DNA of 64,000 bases. It comes from CAYJEJ01 sp964369315 (GTDB taxonomy: Bacteria; Pseudomonadota; Alphaproteobacteria; UBA3830; JAIRWN01). The notes below the pieces were generated by a model. The model was given only the letters and a program-made list of their open reading frames with translations, did no database searches and was not told the origin of the DNA. Below, piece by piece: positions 1 through 8,189 of the stretch. The number at the start of each line of letters is the position of its first letter. Positions within the stretch are counted from its first letter, which is position 1. The DNA is taken from NCBI GenBank assembly GCA_964369315.1, contig CAYJEJ010000002.1, positions 1 to 64,000 of the forward strand, given 5' to 3'. The translations under genes were made by a program, and so were the position numbers.

Positions 1-19
1 TCATGTAAATAATCAAAAC

Positions 20-1120
20 ATGCAGGTCGTTCAACAACGTCCACCCGTACAACTTGAACCTGTTTATAATATGATAGTTGCCCGTTGTCTACCTGATAAA
101 CAAAAATTATCGGAATTTGCTCAAGTAAGCAAAAAATGCACCGATGGTGTGGAACGTTCGCTCATGAACCCAGTTCCTGTCACATCTGAAAATTATCCTA
201 AAATCCATAATAAGCTGGAAACTCAAGCCTTCTACACTCCAAATGACTTTAGGTTGCTCACTAATAGTGAAGATACAACGTCAAACATATTTCAAGCTAG
301 ATTTGAATATCCTATGGGTTATGATGATGTCAAACGCATAGTAGCTATAGATGGTCAACATTATAACAAAATGACATTTACAAATGTTTCTATGTCTATA
401 AACGATGCACTGGCTATTTCTAAAGGAGAAAAAAATGGTAAAGATGCCTTGCATTATAATTTCGATAAGTATGATAACATTAACAGATTTTACTTAGACA
501 AAAATGAAACTCAAGAAATTTTGATAAAACACTTAAATTTTGGAGATCTGACAGACTTAAGGGGAATAGATTTATCAATATTTTCCCATATACTTCCTTC
601 GTTTGGTGTGCGTCTAGGGAGTGAATATGGATCCTATGCAGCGCTAAGCTTTACAAATATTGAATTCATGGATTTACCTGCTGGCGTGAATTATATACCA
701 AATAATACTTTTAACCATTCGAGTATAATATTCTTGGGAAACACGAATAAAATTGAGCATATCGGATATTGTGCCTTCGAAGGTACGCGTATCACAGAGA
801 TGGACTTAACAAACTGTTGTACTTTAGACAGTTCCTCTTTCGCTTTCTGTAAAGTTCTTAAAAAAGTGATTTTTGGTTCAAAATTAAAAACTATCCCTAA
901 TTATTGTTTTTACAAGTGTGAAACTTTGGGACAAGAAGATAATGGAATTCTTAACTTAACAAATGTTGACGTTCTTGAAGACTTCTGTTTTGCTAAATGT
1001 CCTAAAATACACGAAGTGCTTTTGTCCGACAGATTGATTAATAAAGTGCCAGAACATGCGTTTGATGAGAAAGTAGTAATAACTTATGTTGATGCCAACG
1101 GAAAGATGGTAGCTCAATAA
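20..1120 (+). CDS. BspA-type leucine-rich repeat protein, eukaryote-like (5' end may lie outside the window)
   Basis: This is a 366-residue reading from ATG at 20, but the frame stays open to the left edge, so the true start may lie further upstream. No signal peptide is visible in the part present. Residues about 215-350 carry irregular BspA/LRR_5-type repeats of the form 'hxxIGYCAFEGTxI', 'LKTIPNYCFYKC' and 'VLEDFCFAKCPKI', with the usual alternation of hydrophobic and Cys/Asn positions. Residues about 10-60 (MIVARCLPDKQ, VSKKCTDGVE, NPVPVT, LETQAFY) look like the N-terminal segment that precedes the LRRs in Entamoeba-type BspA proteins; that comparison is from memory. Such proteins mediate protein-protein contacts, and in a symbiont this one could be an effector or adhesin. 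Function is unproven. The gene ends before an intrinsic terminator and has no operon partner in view. Confidence 0.75.
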   Translation: MQVVQQRPPVQLEPVYNMIVARCLPDKQKLSEFAQVSKKCTDGVERSLMNPVPVTSENYPKIHNKLETQAFYTPNDFRLLTNSEDTTSNIFQARFEYPMGYDDVKRIVAIDGQHYNKMTFTNVSMSINDALAISKGEKNGKDALHYNFDKYDNINRFYLDKNETQEILIKHLNFGDLTDLRGIDLSIFSHILPSFGVRLGSEYGSYAALSFTNIEFMDLPAGVNYIPNNTFNHSSIIFLGNTNKIEHIGYCAFEGTRITEMDLTNCCTLDSSSFAFCKVLKKVIFGSKLKTIPNYCFYKCETLGQEDNGILNLTNVDVLEDFCFAKCPKIHEVLLSDRLINKVPEHAFDEKVVITYVDANGKMVAQ

Positions 1121-1169
1121 ACTGGTGCTGATATTAGAAGAAAAGAAAAAGCAAGGTAGATATTATATG

Positions 1170-1254
1170 AAGATTTTAGGAAGTTATTTAATTAATAATA
1201 CCTAGAGAACTTATTTAAAGATTTTAGGAATTTGTTTAATTAATAATATACCTA
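1170..1254 (+). repeat. Imperfect AT-rich tandem direct repeat
   Basis: Two copies of about 35-37 bp lie at 1170-1204 and 1218-1254 with a 48-bp period. Both begin AAGATTTTAGGAA and end with TTTAATTAATAATA followed by ACCTA; they differ by a few substitutions and a 2-bp insertion. They fill the gap between the LRR gene and its terminator. The rest of the 1121-1431 gap shows no coding potential. Confidence 0.7.
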
Positions 1255-1325
1255 ATTAAAACTTTCTTTACTTAGATTGGTTACACTAATCTTGAATAAG
1301 AACTTAACTTTCAAAAAAACTAACC

Positions 1326-1352
1326 GGCGAGGGAATAAACCCCTCGCCTTTA
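1326..1352 (+). terminator. Intrinsic terminator after the LRR gene
   Basis: A perfect 8-bp GC-rich stem, GGCGAGGG (1326-1333) with CCCTCGCC (1341-1348), encloses a 7-nt loop and is followed by TTTATTCTT. It stands between the plus-strand LRR gene and the convergent mlaF. Confidence 0.8.
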
Positions 1353-1431
1353 TTCTTCTCAACTTAACATCATTAAATCGTAAAATTGATAATTTTTAAT
1401 TTTAGATAATTGTTTTATAAAAAAATGCAAA

Positions 1432-2181
1432 TTAAACCATTTTTACGTTTATACCGCGAGAGGCGGATATGAAGTTTTTCACGATTTGATTGTCAGAATT
1501 ATCAAGCATATCAACGCTGTCTTGCCAAATAATGCTGCCAGAGTCCAGCAAAGCAACACGGTCACCAATCACCCGAGCAACGCTGAGGTCGTGAGTAATG
1601 GTTATGCACGTGATATTAAGCTTTTTTACGGTTTTTCTTATCAGCTGGGTTATTGTTAATCCCGTAACAGGGTCAAGCCCAGATGTTGGTTCGTCAAACA
1701 ACATAATTTCAGGCTTAAGGGCGATTGCCCTTGCGAGTGCGACACGTTTTTGCATTCCACCAGAGATAGATGATGGAAACAACTTGAAAACACTTCTATC
1801 AAGTTCAACTGCCAAAAGTTTTTCGTGGGCTATTTTCAGAGCCTCTTCTTTTGAGGTTGAGCGATTTAACAGACCAAAGGTTACGTTTTGTTCCACGGTC
1901 ATGGAATCAAAAAGAGCCCCCCCTTGAAACATCATACTAAATTTAGATAAGTAAGATTGACGGTGTTTTCTGTCCTTCGCATTAATTCCGCAGGCTATGA
2001 CCTCGCCTTCATCAGGTGAGATTAGACCAAGAAGTACCTTAAGCATCACGGACTTTCCAACACCAGACTTGCCCAAGATGACCAAAGATTCACCATCATC
2101 AACTTCGGCGTTGAAATTGTTGAGTACTTTCATGTTGTTACTGAATGTTTTGCTGACATTTTTAAAGATTATTTTACTCAT
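1432..2181 (-). CDS. mlaF: Phospholipid-transport ABC ATPase, MlaF type
   Basis: This is the ATPase of an Mla/Ttg2-type intermembrane lipid transporter, acting on the cytoplasmic face with the MlaE permease. It has Walker A GKSGVGKS, the ABC signature SGGMQKRVALARA, Walker B ILFDEPTSGLD and the switch histidine in ITHDL. A TTG at 2196 would add five residues, but the ATG at 2181 is preceded by GGAG at a 9-nt spacing and gives the usual MSKIIFKNVSKTF opening, so I chose it (249 aa). It lies directly downstream of mlaE in the dnaB-alr-mlaE-mlaF run. No mlaD (MCE protein), mlaC or mlaB follows; the convergent terminator region comes next, so those partners must be elsewhere or absent. Confidence 0.88.
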   Translation of the reverse strand: MSKIIFKNVSKTFSNNMKVLNNFNAEVDDGESLVILGKSGVGKSVMLKVLLGLISPDEGEVIACGINAKDRKHRQSYLSKFSMMFQGGALFDSMTVEQNVTFGLLNRSTSKEEALKIAHEKLLAVELDRSVFKLFPSSISGGMQKRVALARAIALKPEIMLFDEPTSGLDPVTGLTITQLIRKTVKKLNITCITITHDLSVARVIGDRVALLDSGSIIWQDSVDMLDNSDNQIVKNFISASRGINVKMV

Positions 2182-2185
2182 TTTA

Positions 2186-2980
2186 TTAAGCTCCAAAAAA
2201 CAACGCAGTAACTATATAATTAAGCACTAAAACCCCCATACATGCAGAAACCACGGCCATGGTTGTTGCCTCGCCAACGCTTTTCGCCCCTCGTGAGGAA
2301 TTAAATCCATAAAAACAGCCAAATATAGCAATCGCAAAGCCAAAACAAGCCGCTTTGACTAAACCGCACGTAACATCACCCATCTCAAGGTTTGAAAAGG
2401 TTTCAGTCATATAGGCACTTGGGGAAAAACCTAGTTTCGTCGTGCCAACAAAAAAACCGCCAAATATTCCAACTATGTCAGCTAAAACTGTTAATAGTGG
2501 CAGACATATTAAACAAGCGATAACTCTCGGAGCAACCAAGAACTTAAAAGGATTAACGCCCAAAATTTCTAGGGCATCAATTTGCTCCGAAATTTTCATA
2601 GACCCAAGCTCTGCCGCAATAGATGCACTCATTCTGCCCGCAACCATAAGACCAGCCATAACGGGCCCTAACTCGCGGGTGATGGCAACCACAACAACGG
2701 TTGCAACCGCACTTTCACCAGAAAATTTTGCAAAACCAACATAAGTCTGTAACGCAATGACCATTCCGCTAAAAACAGCGGTCAAACCCACTATTGGAAT
2801 CGAAAAAAATCCTGTATTGATAACCTGCTTTAACAGTTCAGTGAAGTATATAGGCATCGAAAAGCAAGATATGACCGCTCTAAAAGTAAAGAGAGAGAGT
2901 TTTCCCGCTTCAGCAAATGCCGAAAGCACCTTTGCCCCGATGTTTGCAAAAAAATTGTTTTTTGTAATTATTAGTTTCAT
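2186..2980 (-). CDS. mlaE: Phospholipid-transport permease, MlaE type
   Basis: A 264-aa inner-membrane permease of the MlaE/YrbE family, which pairs with MlaF to move phospholipids between the two membranes. The hallmark region ELGPVMAGLMVAGRMSASIA followed by AELGSMKISEQIDAL is present, with about five hydrophobic segments including ISIPIVGLTAVFSGMVIAL-like and C-terminal VLVLNYIVTALFF stretches. The ATG overlaps the alr stop as ATGA, which implies translational coupling, and mlaF begins 4 nt after its stop. Pairing alr with these two genes recalls a gene order I remember from Rickettsia; that comparison is from memory. Confidence 0.88.
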   Translation of the reverse strand: MKLIITKNNFFANIGAKVLSAFAEAGKLSLFTFRAVISCFSMPIYFTELLKQVINTGFFSIPIVGLTAVFSGMVIALQTYVGFAKFSGESAVATVVVVAITRELGPVMAGLMVAGRMSASIAAELGSMKISEQIDALEILGVNPFKFLVAPRVIACLICLPLLTVLADIVGIFGGFFVGTTKLGFSPSAYMTETFSNLEMGDVTCGLVKAACFGFAIAIFGCFYGFNSSRGAKSVGEATTMAVVSACMGVLVLNYIVTALFFGA

Positions 2981-4167
2981 TTTATATATATCCTATGAAG
3001 TCTGTTTCCTAGATTACACGAAAATTCTAAAGATATAGTTCCCATTTTATCTGAAATTTCTTCCGTATTCATTTCAGGGCTACAAACGGTGCACCATTGC
3101 CCAGGAAATGTTAGGTGCTCGGGCACATCGGTCACATCAACTGTGATTAAGTCCATAGATATGCGACCGACCATCTTTGCCCTTATTCCGCCAATAATCA
3201 CTTCACCGCCGTTTTTAGATAGGTTTCTAAAAATCCCATCCGCATAACCCAAGCCTATGGTTGCAATCCTTGAAAACCTATTACAAACATATGACGCACC
3301 ATAACCAACCGAGCAATTCGGAGGGACGTTGTTGATGTTTAAGATTTTGGCATACAAACTCATCGGTTGCATTGTGGGTTTAAAATTATCCAATCTTGTC
3401 GTAAGACCAAATAGAAATGTGCCAATCCTGACCATATCGAAATGATATTCTGCACCGTGTAATATGCCTTTTGAATTAGAAAAACTTGCCTTAACACTCG
3501 GGAAAAGACGCTTAAATCGCCGAAATTTTGTTAATTGAGTTAAATTGTTTGAGCTATGCGGATTATCAGAGCAGGTTAGGTGGCTCATGATGTATTTTAT
3601 GCTTATGTTATGCATAATATCAGGTCTGTTGAGATACCAAAGGGTATCTTGCCAACTCAGACCAGTTCTTGTCATGCCAGTGTCAAAGTGAAGGATTGCT
3701 GGTAAAGAAAGACCAGTTTTTTCGGCGTATGCGTTCCAATCTTCAACCTGAGACCTATCAATCAAAACAGGTACTAGATTATTTTGGTATAAAATTTCTT
3801 CTGTTTTGGGGAGCACGCCACAAAGAACATAAATGTTGGCATCTTTGGGAACAAAAGTTCTCATTTGAACCCCTTCGGTAATGTCAGATACAAAAAAATC
3901 TCGACAACCTTCATCGGTTAATGTTTTGGCGATTTCTACATCGCCCAATCCATAGGCGTTGGCTTTTAAGACGCAGGCAGAAATGCATTTCTGGATGTTA
4001 CTTTTTTTTAATAAAAAATTTATCCGTCTATAATTATCACGAACAATCCTGAGGTCGACAACCAGTGCTGAGATATGCTCTGGTGAAGCAGCATTGAGCC
4101 GGTCTGCTATATATTCCGGAATGCCAGCACTATTATATGGGCTATTTTCTTTATAAGTCTGATTCAT
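2977..4167 (-). CDS. alr: Alanine racemase
   Basis: A PLP enzyme that interconverts L- and D-alanine for peptidoglycan synthesis in the cytosol. At 396 aa it has normal length. The PLP-binding lysine is K68 in the motif VLKANAYGLG, and the second catalytic base is Y289 in SVGYGASY. The C-terminal beta-domain (GLGYADGIFR, MVGRISMDLITVDVTD) is intact. It lies 19 nt after dnaB on the same strand and overlaps mlaE by the ATGA junction, so the three genes probably form one operon. With ftsI and two D,D-carboxypeptidases in the window, it indicates the cell makes a wall. Confidence 0.95.
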   Translation of the reverse strand: MNQTYKENSPYNSAGIPEYIADRLNAASPEHISALVVDLRIVRDNYRRINFLLKKSNIQKCISACVLKANAYGLGDVEIAKTLTDEGCRDFFVSDITEGVQMRTFVPKDANIYVLCGVLPKTEEILYQNNLVPVLIDRSQVEDWNAYAEKTGLSLPAILHFDTGMTRTGLSWQDTLWYLNRPDIMHNISIKYIMSHLTCSDNPHSSNNLTQLTKFRRFKRLFPSVKASFSNSKGILHGAEYHFDMVRIGTFLFGLTTRLDNFKPTMQPMSLYAKILNINNVPPNCSVGYGASYVCNRFSRIATIGLGYADGIFRNLSKNGGEVIIGGIRAKMVGRISMDLITVDVTDVPEHLTFPGQWCTVCSPEMNTEEISDKMGTISLEFSCNLGNRLHRIYIK

Positions 4168-4186
4168 GTGATATTTAAGTGCCTCT

Positions 4187-5611
4187 TCATTCGCTCAGGT
4201 TCCCAAACTTGGTAACCTTGCCATCAAAGTATAGTTTAATGGTGCCCACAGGACCGTGGCGTTGTTTCGCAATGATGACCTCTGCGGTATTATATATTTG
4301 CGAAAGCTTGTTTTTCCATAGTTCGTGTTTTTCTGTTCCCTGTGGGGGTTCTTTTCGTGACTCGTAATATTCATCACGATAAATAAATAATACGATATCG
4401 GCGTCTTGCTCTATGGAGCCAGATTCACGAAGGTCGGCCAACATCGGACGCTTGTCATCACGTTGCTCAACAGCCCGAGATAGCTGAGATAAGGCGACAA
4501 CAGGAACATCGAGCTCTTTTGCCAGTGCTTTTAACATGCGTGAGATATGTGAAATCTCTTGGACGCGGTTGTCAACTTTACTGCTTCCTGCAACTTGTAA
4601 AAGCTGTAAATAGTCGATTACAATCAGACCTAAACCGTGTTTGCGTTTTAGCCTTCTGGCACGGGTTCTTAATGCAGAGATGGTTAATGCTGGTGCGTCA
4701 TCAATAAAAAGGGGTATCTGACAGATTTCTTTGCTAACTTGAGTGAATTTTTTAAAATCTGAGCTTTTAACTTCACCCCGCCTAATCCTATCGGAAGAAA
4801 TACTACACTCTTGAGCTATTATACGGGTGGCTAGTTGCTCAGATGACATCTCGAGCGAGAAAAATGCCACCGAGGCACCACTATCTTTTTCAAATAATTT
4901 AGCCTTTGCCGCGTTATAAGCGATGTTTGTTGCCAATGCGGTCTTACCCATCGAGGGTCTTCCTGCAATTATGATGAGGTCGGATGAATGAAGACCGCCA
5001 AGCCATTTGTCTAGGTCGCGTAAACCAGTTGTGACGCCTATTATTTTCGAGTCATTTTTATAGGCAATTTCCGCAATTTCGATGGCTTGATTAAGTGCTG
5101 AAGAAAAATTCATAAAACCGCCCTCAGTTTGACCGCTTCCTGCAAGTTCAAAAAGTTTTTGTTCAGCGGCTTCTATTTGAGCGGGTGCACTTGAGTCGAC
5201 ATCATAAGACTTGGCATCAGTAATGGTTTCAACGCCAAAGTGGATAAGCTGTCTTCTTAAGTATAAATCATAAATCATCCGTGCATAATCAACGGCGTTG
5301 TTGATTGAAACAACGCTGGCTACTAGGTCAACTAGGTAGTCTGAGTTAACTTTTTTTTCGTCATCTGACTTTTCTGCCAAATATTTGCTGAGAGTGATTG
5401 GGTCAGCAACATCGCCCCTTTCTTGCATCGTGGTGATGGCACTGAATATGAATGCATGGGCAGAATCTGAAAAATATTCTGGTTTTAAAAATTCCGAGAC
5501 TCTATCAAACATCTTGTTATCTATTAGCAGTGCCCCTAGTAAAGCTTGCTCTGCCTCAATATTACTAACCCCGAGTGTTTGGTCAGGTGTGTCTTGAATT
5601 TTATCGACCAT
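4187..5611 (-). CDS. dnaB: Replicative DNA helicase DnaB
   Basis: A hexameric 5'-3' helicase that unwinds the replication fork and recruits primase. The N-terminal DnaB domain starts at NIEAEQALLGALL. The RecA-like C-terminal domain has Walker A AGRPSMGKTALATN, Walker B VIDYLQLL, and the conserved SQLSRAVEQR and DLRESGSIEQDAD stretches. No intein is present. A TTG at 5671 extends the frame by 20 residues; the ATG at 5611 gives a family-like N terminus (474 aa) and was chosen, although no clear Shine-Dalgarno sequence precedes it. It is divergent from trkA across a short intergenic region and is probably the first gene of dnaB-alr-mlaE-mlaF. Confidence 0.95.
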   Translation of the reverse strand: MVDKIQDTPDQTLGVSNIEAEQALLGALLIDNKMFDRVSEFLKPEYFSDSAHAFIFSAITTMQERGDVADPITLSKYLAEKSDDEKKVNSDYLVDLVASVVSINNAVDYARMIYDLYLRRQLIHFGVETITDAKSYDVDSSAPAQIEAAEQKLFELAGSGQTEGGFMNFSSALNQAIEIAEIAYKNDSKIIGVTTGLRDLDKWLGGLHSSDLIIIAGRPSMGKTALATNIAYNAAKAKLFEKDSGASVAFFSLEMSSEQLATRIIAQECSISSDRIRRGEVKSSDFKKFTQVSKEICQIPLFIDDAPALTISALRTRARRLKRKHGLGLIVIDYLQLLQVAGSSKVDNRVQEISHISRMLKALAKELDVPVVALSQLSRAVEQRDDKRPMLADLRESGSIEQDADIVLFIYRDEYYESRKEPPQGTEKHELWKNKLSQIYNTAEVIIAKQRHGPVGTIKLYFDGKVTKFGNLSE

Positions 5612-5683
5612 TATTTTTTGCTGTTGATTTACAATATTTTTGTCTAAACTCCAAGTTGGATGATATAACAAAAACAGAAAAAC

Positions 5684-7075
5684 ATGAATATAATATTACT
5701 GGGTCTTGGTAAAATTGGTTTTGGCATCGCACAATACCTTTCTTCTAGGTCAAACATCAACCTCACTATCATCGAGCAGTCAGCAGAGTTGGTTGAAAAG
5801 ATTTCAAACACATTGGATGTCAGGGTCATATGTGGCTGTCCATATAGCGTGAAAACCCTAGAGCAGGCGGATGCGAAAAATGCATCACACATAATCGCAA
5901 TTAGCGAGAGCGACGAATTAAATATCCTAGCTTGTAAGGTGGCTTCTAGCGTGTTCAATATTCCCAAAAAAATTGCTTGGATAAAAAACCTAGAAAATCT
6001 GGAACACGAAGACGTGAACCTTTTAGATTCAAATAATTTTGCAATAGATACTATAATAAAACCAGAAAAAACTGTCTCTGATGTGATACACGGGGTTCTG
6101 GACTTACCAGGTGTTTTTGATTTCTTTAGGTTAGCAAACGGGCAGTTAGTTGTGGCTTGCTTGCGGTGTGTGAAGGGGGCGGACGTGATTAACACACCGC
6201 TAAATCACCTGAAGGGTATTTTTCCAGACCTAGATATCTCTATTTTATCAGTTTTTAGGGGGGGGGCGAGCTTTATCCCTGATGGTAAGTCAATTTTGTT
6301 GGAAAATGATGAAGTATACTTCGCAGTATGCGAAAAATATTTAGCCAAGACTTTGGAAGCCTTTGGTCACGCTATTGAAAGACCATTATCCTTAATCATT
6401 TATGGTGGGGGGCGTGTGGCGATTGAGTTAATAAAATCGATTGAATCATATGGCGGTGACATTGCAATTACTGTGGTCGAGGAAAACCGCCCTAAAGCTG
6501 AGCGATTAGCCGAAAAATTCCCTGACATTACAATTTTATTAGGCGATACTTTGGATCAAAGCTTAATATCCAGCTATGCATTATCTATGTCTAGTGCAGT
6601 AATTACGGTTACAGATGATGATAAGGTCAACATTTTGGGGTGTGCACTCGCTAAAAAAAATGGGGCAAGCAGGGCGATATCTGTTCTAAATAATTGGGAA
6701 TATTCCAAGATGGCGAATGATATTGGTATTGATTGTATAATAAACCCTAGGGCAATCACAGTTTCAAGTGTTCTTGGGCAAATTAGTGGCAGTGCCATAT
6801 GCTCAACGCACACACTTAGACAAGAAGTGGGTGAGGTGGTCGAGGTTATGGTCGATGCGTCTTGCCAATATGTTGGGATGAAGGTTGCCAATATAAACGT
6901 GAAAAATCAAATCATGATATCATTCATCTTGAGGGCTGAAAATTTGCTGGTAGCAACCGACGATTTTATCGTGAACGTGGACGACCGTTTGATTGTTGTC
7001 GCTATCAATGAAGGGATTGAAAAAATTAATAAAACAATCGACTCTAATGGGGGAGTAACTGATTTTTTTAGATAA
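5684..7075 (+). CDS. trkA: Trk potassium uptake regulatory subunit TrkA
   Basis: This peripheral NAD(H)-binding subunit gates TrkH/TrkG potassium channels. The 463-aa protein has two RCK units. The first Rossmann motif is GLGKIGFGIAQYL with the acidic strand end TIIEQ; the second is YGGGRVAIELIKSI with VVEEN. TrkA-C domains follow each (FRGGASFIPDG region and VKNQIMISFILRAEN). No trkH gene lies nearby. Codons for R192-G-G-A contain an uninterrupted run of nine G (6258-6266), striking in this AT-rich sequence and a potential slippage site; the frame is intact here. The gene is alone on the plus strand before a weak terminator and hfq. Confidence 0.93.
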   Translation: MNIILLGLGKIGFGIAQYLSSRSNINLTIIEQSAELVEKISNTLDVRVICGCPYSVKTLEQADAKNASHIIAISESDELNILACKVASSVFNIPKKIAWIKNLENLEHEDVNLLDSNNFAIDTIIKPEKTVSDVIHGVLDLPGVFDFFRLANGQLVVACLRCVKGADVINTPLNHLKGIFPDLDISILSVFRGGASFIPDGKSILLENDEVYFAVCEKYLAKTLEAFGHAIERPLSLIIYGGGRVAIELIKSIESYGGDIAITVVEENRPKAERLAEKFPDITILLGDTLDQSLISSYALSMSSAVITVTDDDKVNILGCALAKKNGASRAISVLNNWEYSKMANDIGIDCIINPRAITVSSVLGQISGSAICSTHTLRQEVGEVVEVMVDASCQYVGMKVANINVKNQIMISFILRAENLLVATDDFIVNVDDRLIVVAINEGIEKINKTIDSNGGVTDFFR

Positions 7076-7086
7076 GTGTGACTTTC

Positions 7087-7112
7087 AGCATTGCTAAAAT
7101 GCTTTCATTTTT
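7087..7112 (+). terminator. Probable weak intrinsic terminator after trkA
   Basis: A 6-bp stem, AGCATT (7087-7092) and AATGCT (7098-7103), with loop GCTAA is followed by TTCATTTTT. The stem is short, so efficiency is doubtful. A TATAAT (7129-7134) just downstream could be the -10 box for hfq, though no good -35 box matches it. Confidence 0.45.
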
Positions 7113-7162
7113 GTAAATTAGATTGGATTATAATAAATATTGATATAATAAGGTGAGATAGT

Positions 7163-7471
7163 ATGAATTCAGACAAGCGTAAACAAAGCCTTCAAGATGT
7201 TTTTTTAAATAATGTCAGGAAAAACAAAACCTTGGTGACGGCGTTTTTAACCAATGGCGTTAAATTGCAGGGGATAGTGACTTCTTTTGATAATTTTTGT
7301 GTTTTGCTTAAGAGGGAGAGCTCTTCCCAACTAATATATAAACACGCTTTATCAACAATCATGCCACAGGGGGCGTTGAATCTTCAGGAGTTTAATGAGG
7401 ATAATCAAGAACCTAGTGCCGCAAGCAGTGATGATGGTTGTTGTAACAAGGATTCGTGCTGTAGCCAGTAG
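7163..7471 (+). CDS. hfq: RNA chaperone Hfq with cysteine-rich tail
   Basis: An Sm-like hexameric RNA-binding protein that pairs small RNAs with mRNAs. The Sm1 motif (FLTNGVKLQGIVTSFDNFCVLL) and Sm2 motif YKHALSTI are intact, and Q9 of the proximal face is present in the N-terminal KQSLQDVFLN segment. At 102 aa it is longer than many alphaproteobacterial Hfq proteins because of an acidic/serine tail that ends in two Cys pairs (C93-C94 and C99-C100, DGCCNKDSCCSQ). That tail is unusual and could bind metal or form disulphides. The start is supported by AAGGTGAG 5 nt upstream of the ATG. psd follows after a 55-nt gap on the same strand. Confidence 0.93.
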   Translation: MNSDKRKQSLQDVFLNNVRKNKTLVTAFLTNGVKLQGIVTSFDNFCVLLKRESSSQLIYKHALSTIMPQGALNLQEFNEDNQEPSAASSDDGCCNKDSCCSQ

Positions 7472-7526
7472 GTGAAGCATTATTTGGGGGTTTGTTTTTT
7501 AGTAATTATTTCATCTGAGGTGTGTT

Positions 7527-8174
7527 TTGAATAGCGTATTATCAGTAGATAAAGACGGCGTCTTGTTCGCAGGCATTATTGCTTTGGCGACTTTGATTGC
7601 CTCGATGGTGAGTGTCCACTTGGGGTGGATTGGTTTTCTCTTAACCATTGGTTGTTTGGCTTTTTTTCGAGACCCCGTTAGGGTGACGCCAAGTGTTGAG
7701 GGGGGAATAATAAGCCCAGCTGATGGTACGGTTCTTTCAGTCGGGTCTTGCCCGTCTCCTGTGGAATTCGGTCTTGGGTATGAGAGGTGCCAGAAAATTA
7801 GCATATTTATGAGTGTATTTGATGTGCATATAAATCGCTCCCCCTTTAATGGTGTGGTGGAGAGGATTATTTATATCCCAGGGAAGTTTTTTAATGCTTC
7901 TCTTGATAAGGCTAGTGAGCTGAACGAACGTCAAATTACGGTTTTGAAAACCCAAGGTGGTGAAAACATTGCCTTTGTTCAAATTGCGGGGTTGATTGCA
8001 AGGCGGATTCGTTCTGATATTCGTGAAGGAGAGTCTTTAAAAACCGGACAGAAGGTCGGTTTGATAAGGTTTGGGAGTAGGGTGGATATCTATTTGCCTA
8101 TGAACGCCTCGATTAACATTATTGAGGGGCAAACAACTGTTGCGGGAGAGACGTTGTTGGGTGTTTTAAATTAA
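7527..8174 (+). CDS. psd: Phosphatidylserine decarboxylase proenzyme
   Basis: Converts phosphatidylserine to phosphatidylethanolamine at the inner membrane. It is the short PSD form (215 aa). The self-cleavage site that generates the pyruvoyl group is G183-S184 in RFGSRVDIYLP. Conserved SPADGTVLSVG and VFDVHINRSPFNGVVE segments and an N-terminal hydrophobic hairpin (residues about 10-45) fit the family. The start is a TTG at 7527 preceded by TGAGG. pssA follows after 15 nt, giving a two-gene phosphatidylethanolamine operon. Confidence 0.93.
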   Translation: MNSVLSVDKDGVLFAGIIALATLIASMVSVHLGWIGFLLTIGCLAFFRDPVRVTPSVEGGIISPADGTVLSVGSCPSPVEFGLGYERCQKISIFMSVFDVHINRSPFNGVVERIIYIPGKFFNASLDKASELNERQITVLKTQGGENIAFVQIAGLIARRIRSDIREGESLKTGQKVGLIRFGSRVDIYLPMNASINIIEGQTTVAGETLLGVLN

Positions 8175-8189
8175 AAGGCTCTTTTAATA

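Noticed and set aside
5644..6195. 183-aa minus-strand open frame opposite trkA
   Set aside because: It is fully antisense to a well-supported gene, shows no domain, and has Ser/Thr/Phe-rich shadow composition.
6250..6280. Frameshift in trkA at the poly-G tract
   Set aside because: The reading frame continues correctly across the nine G, and both RCK units are intact.
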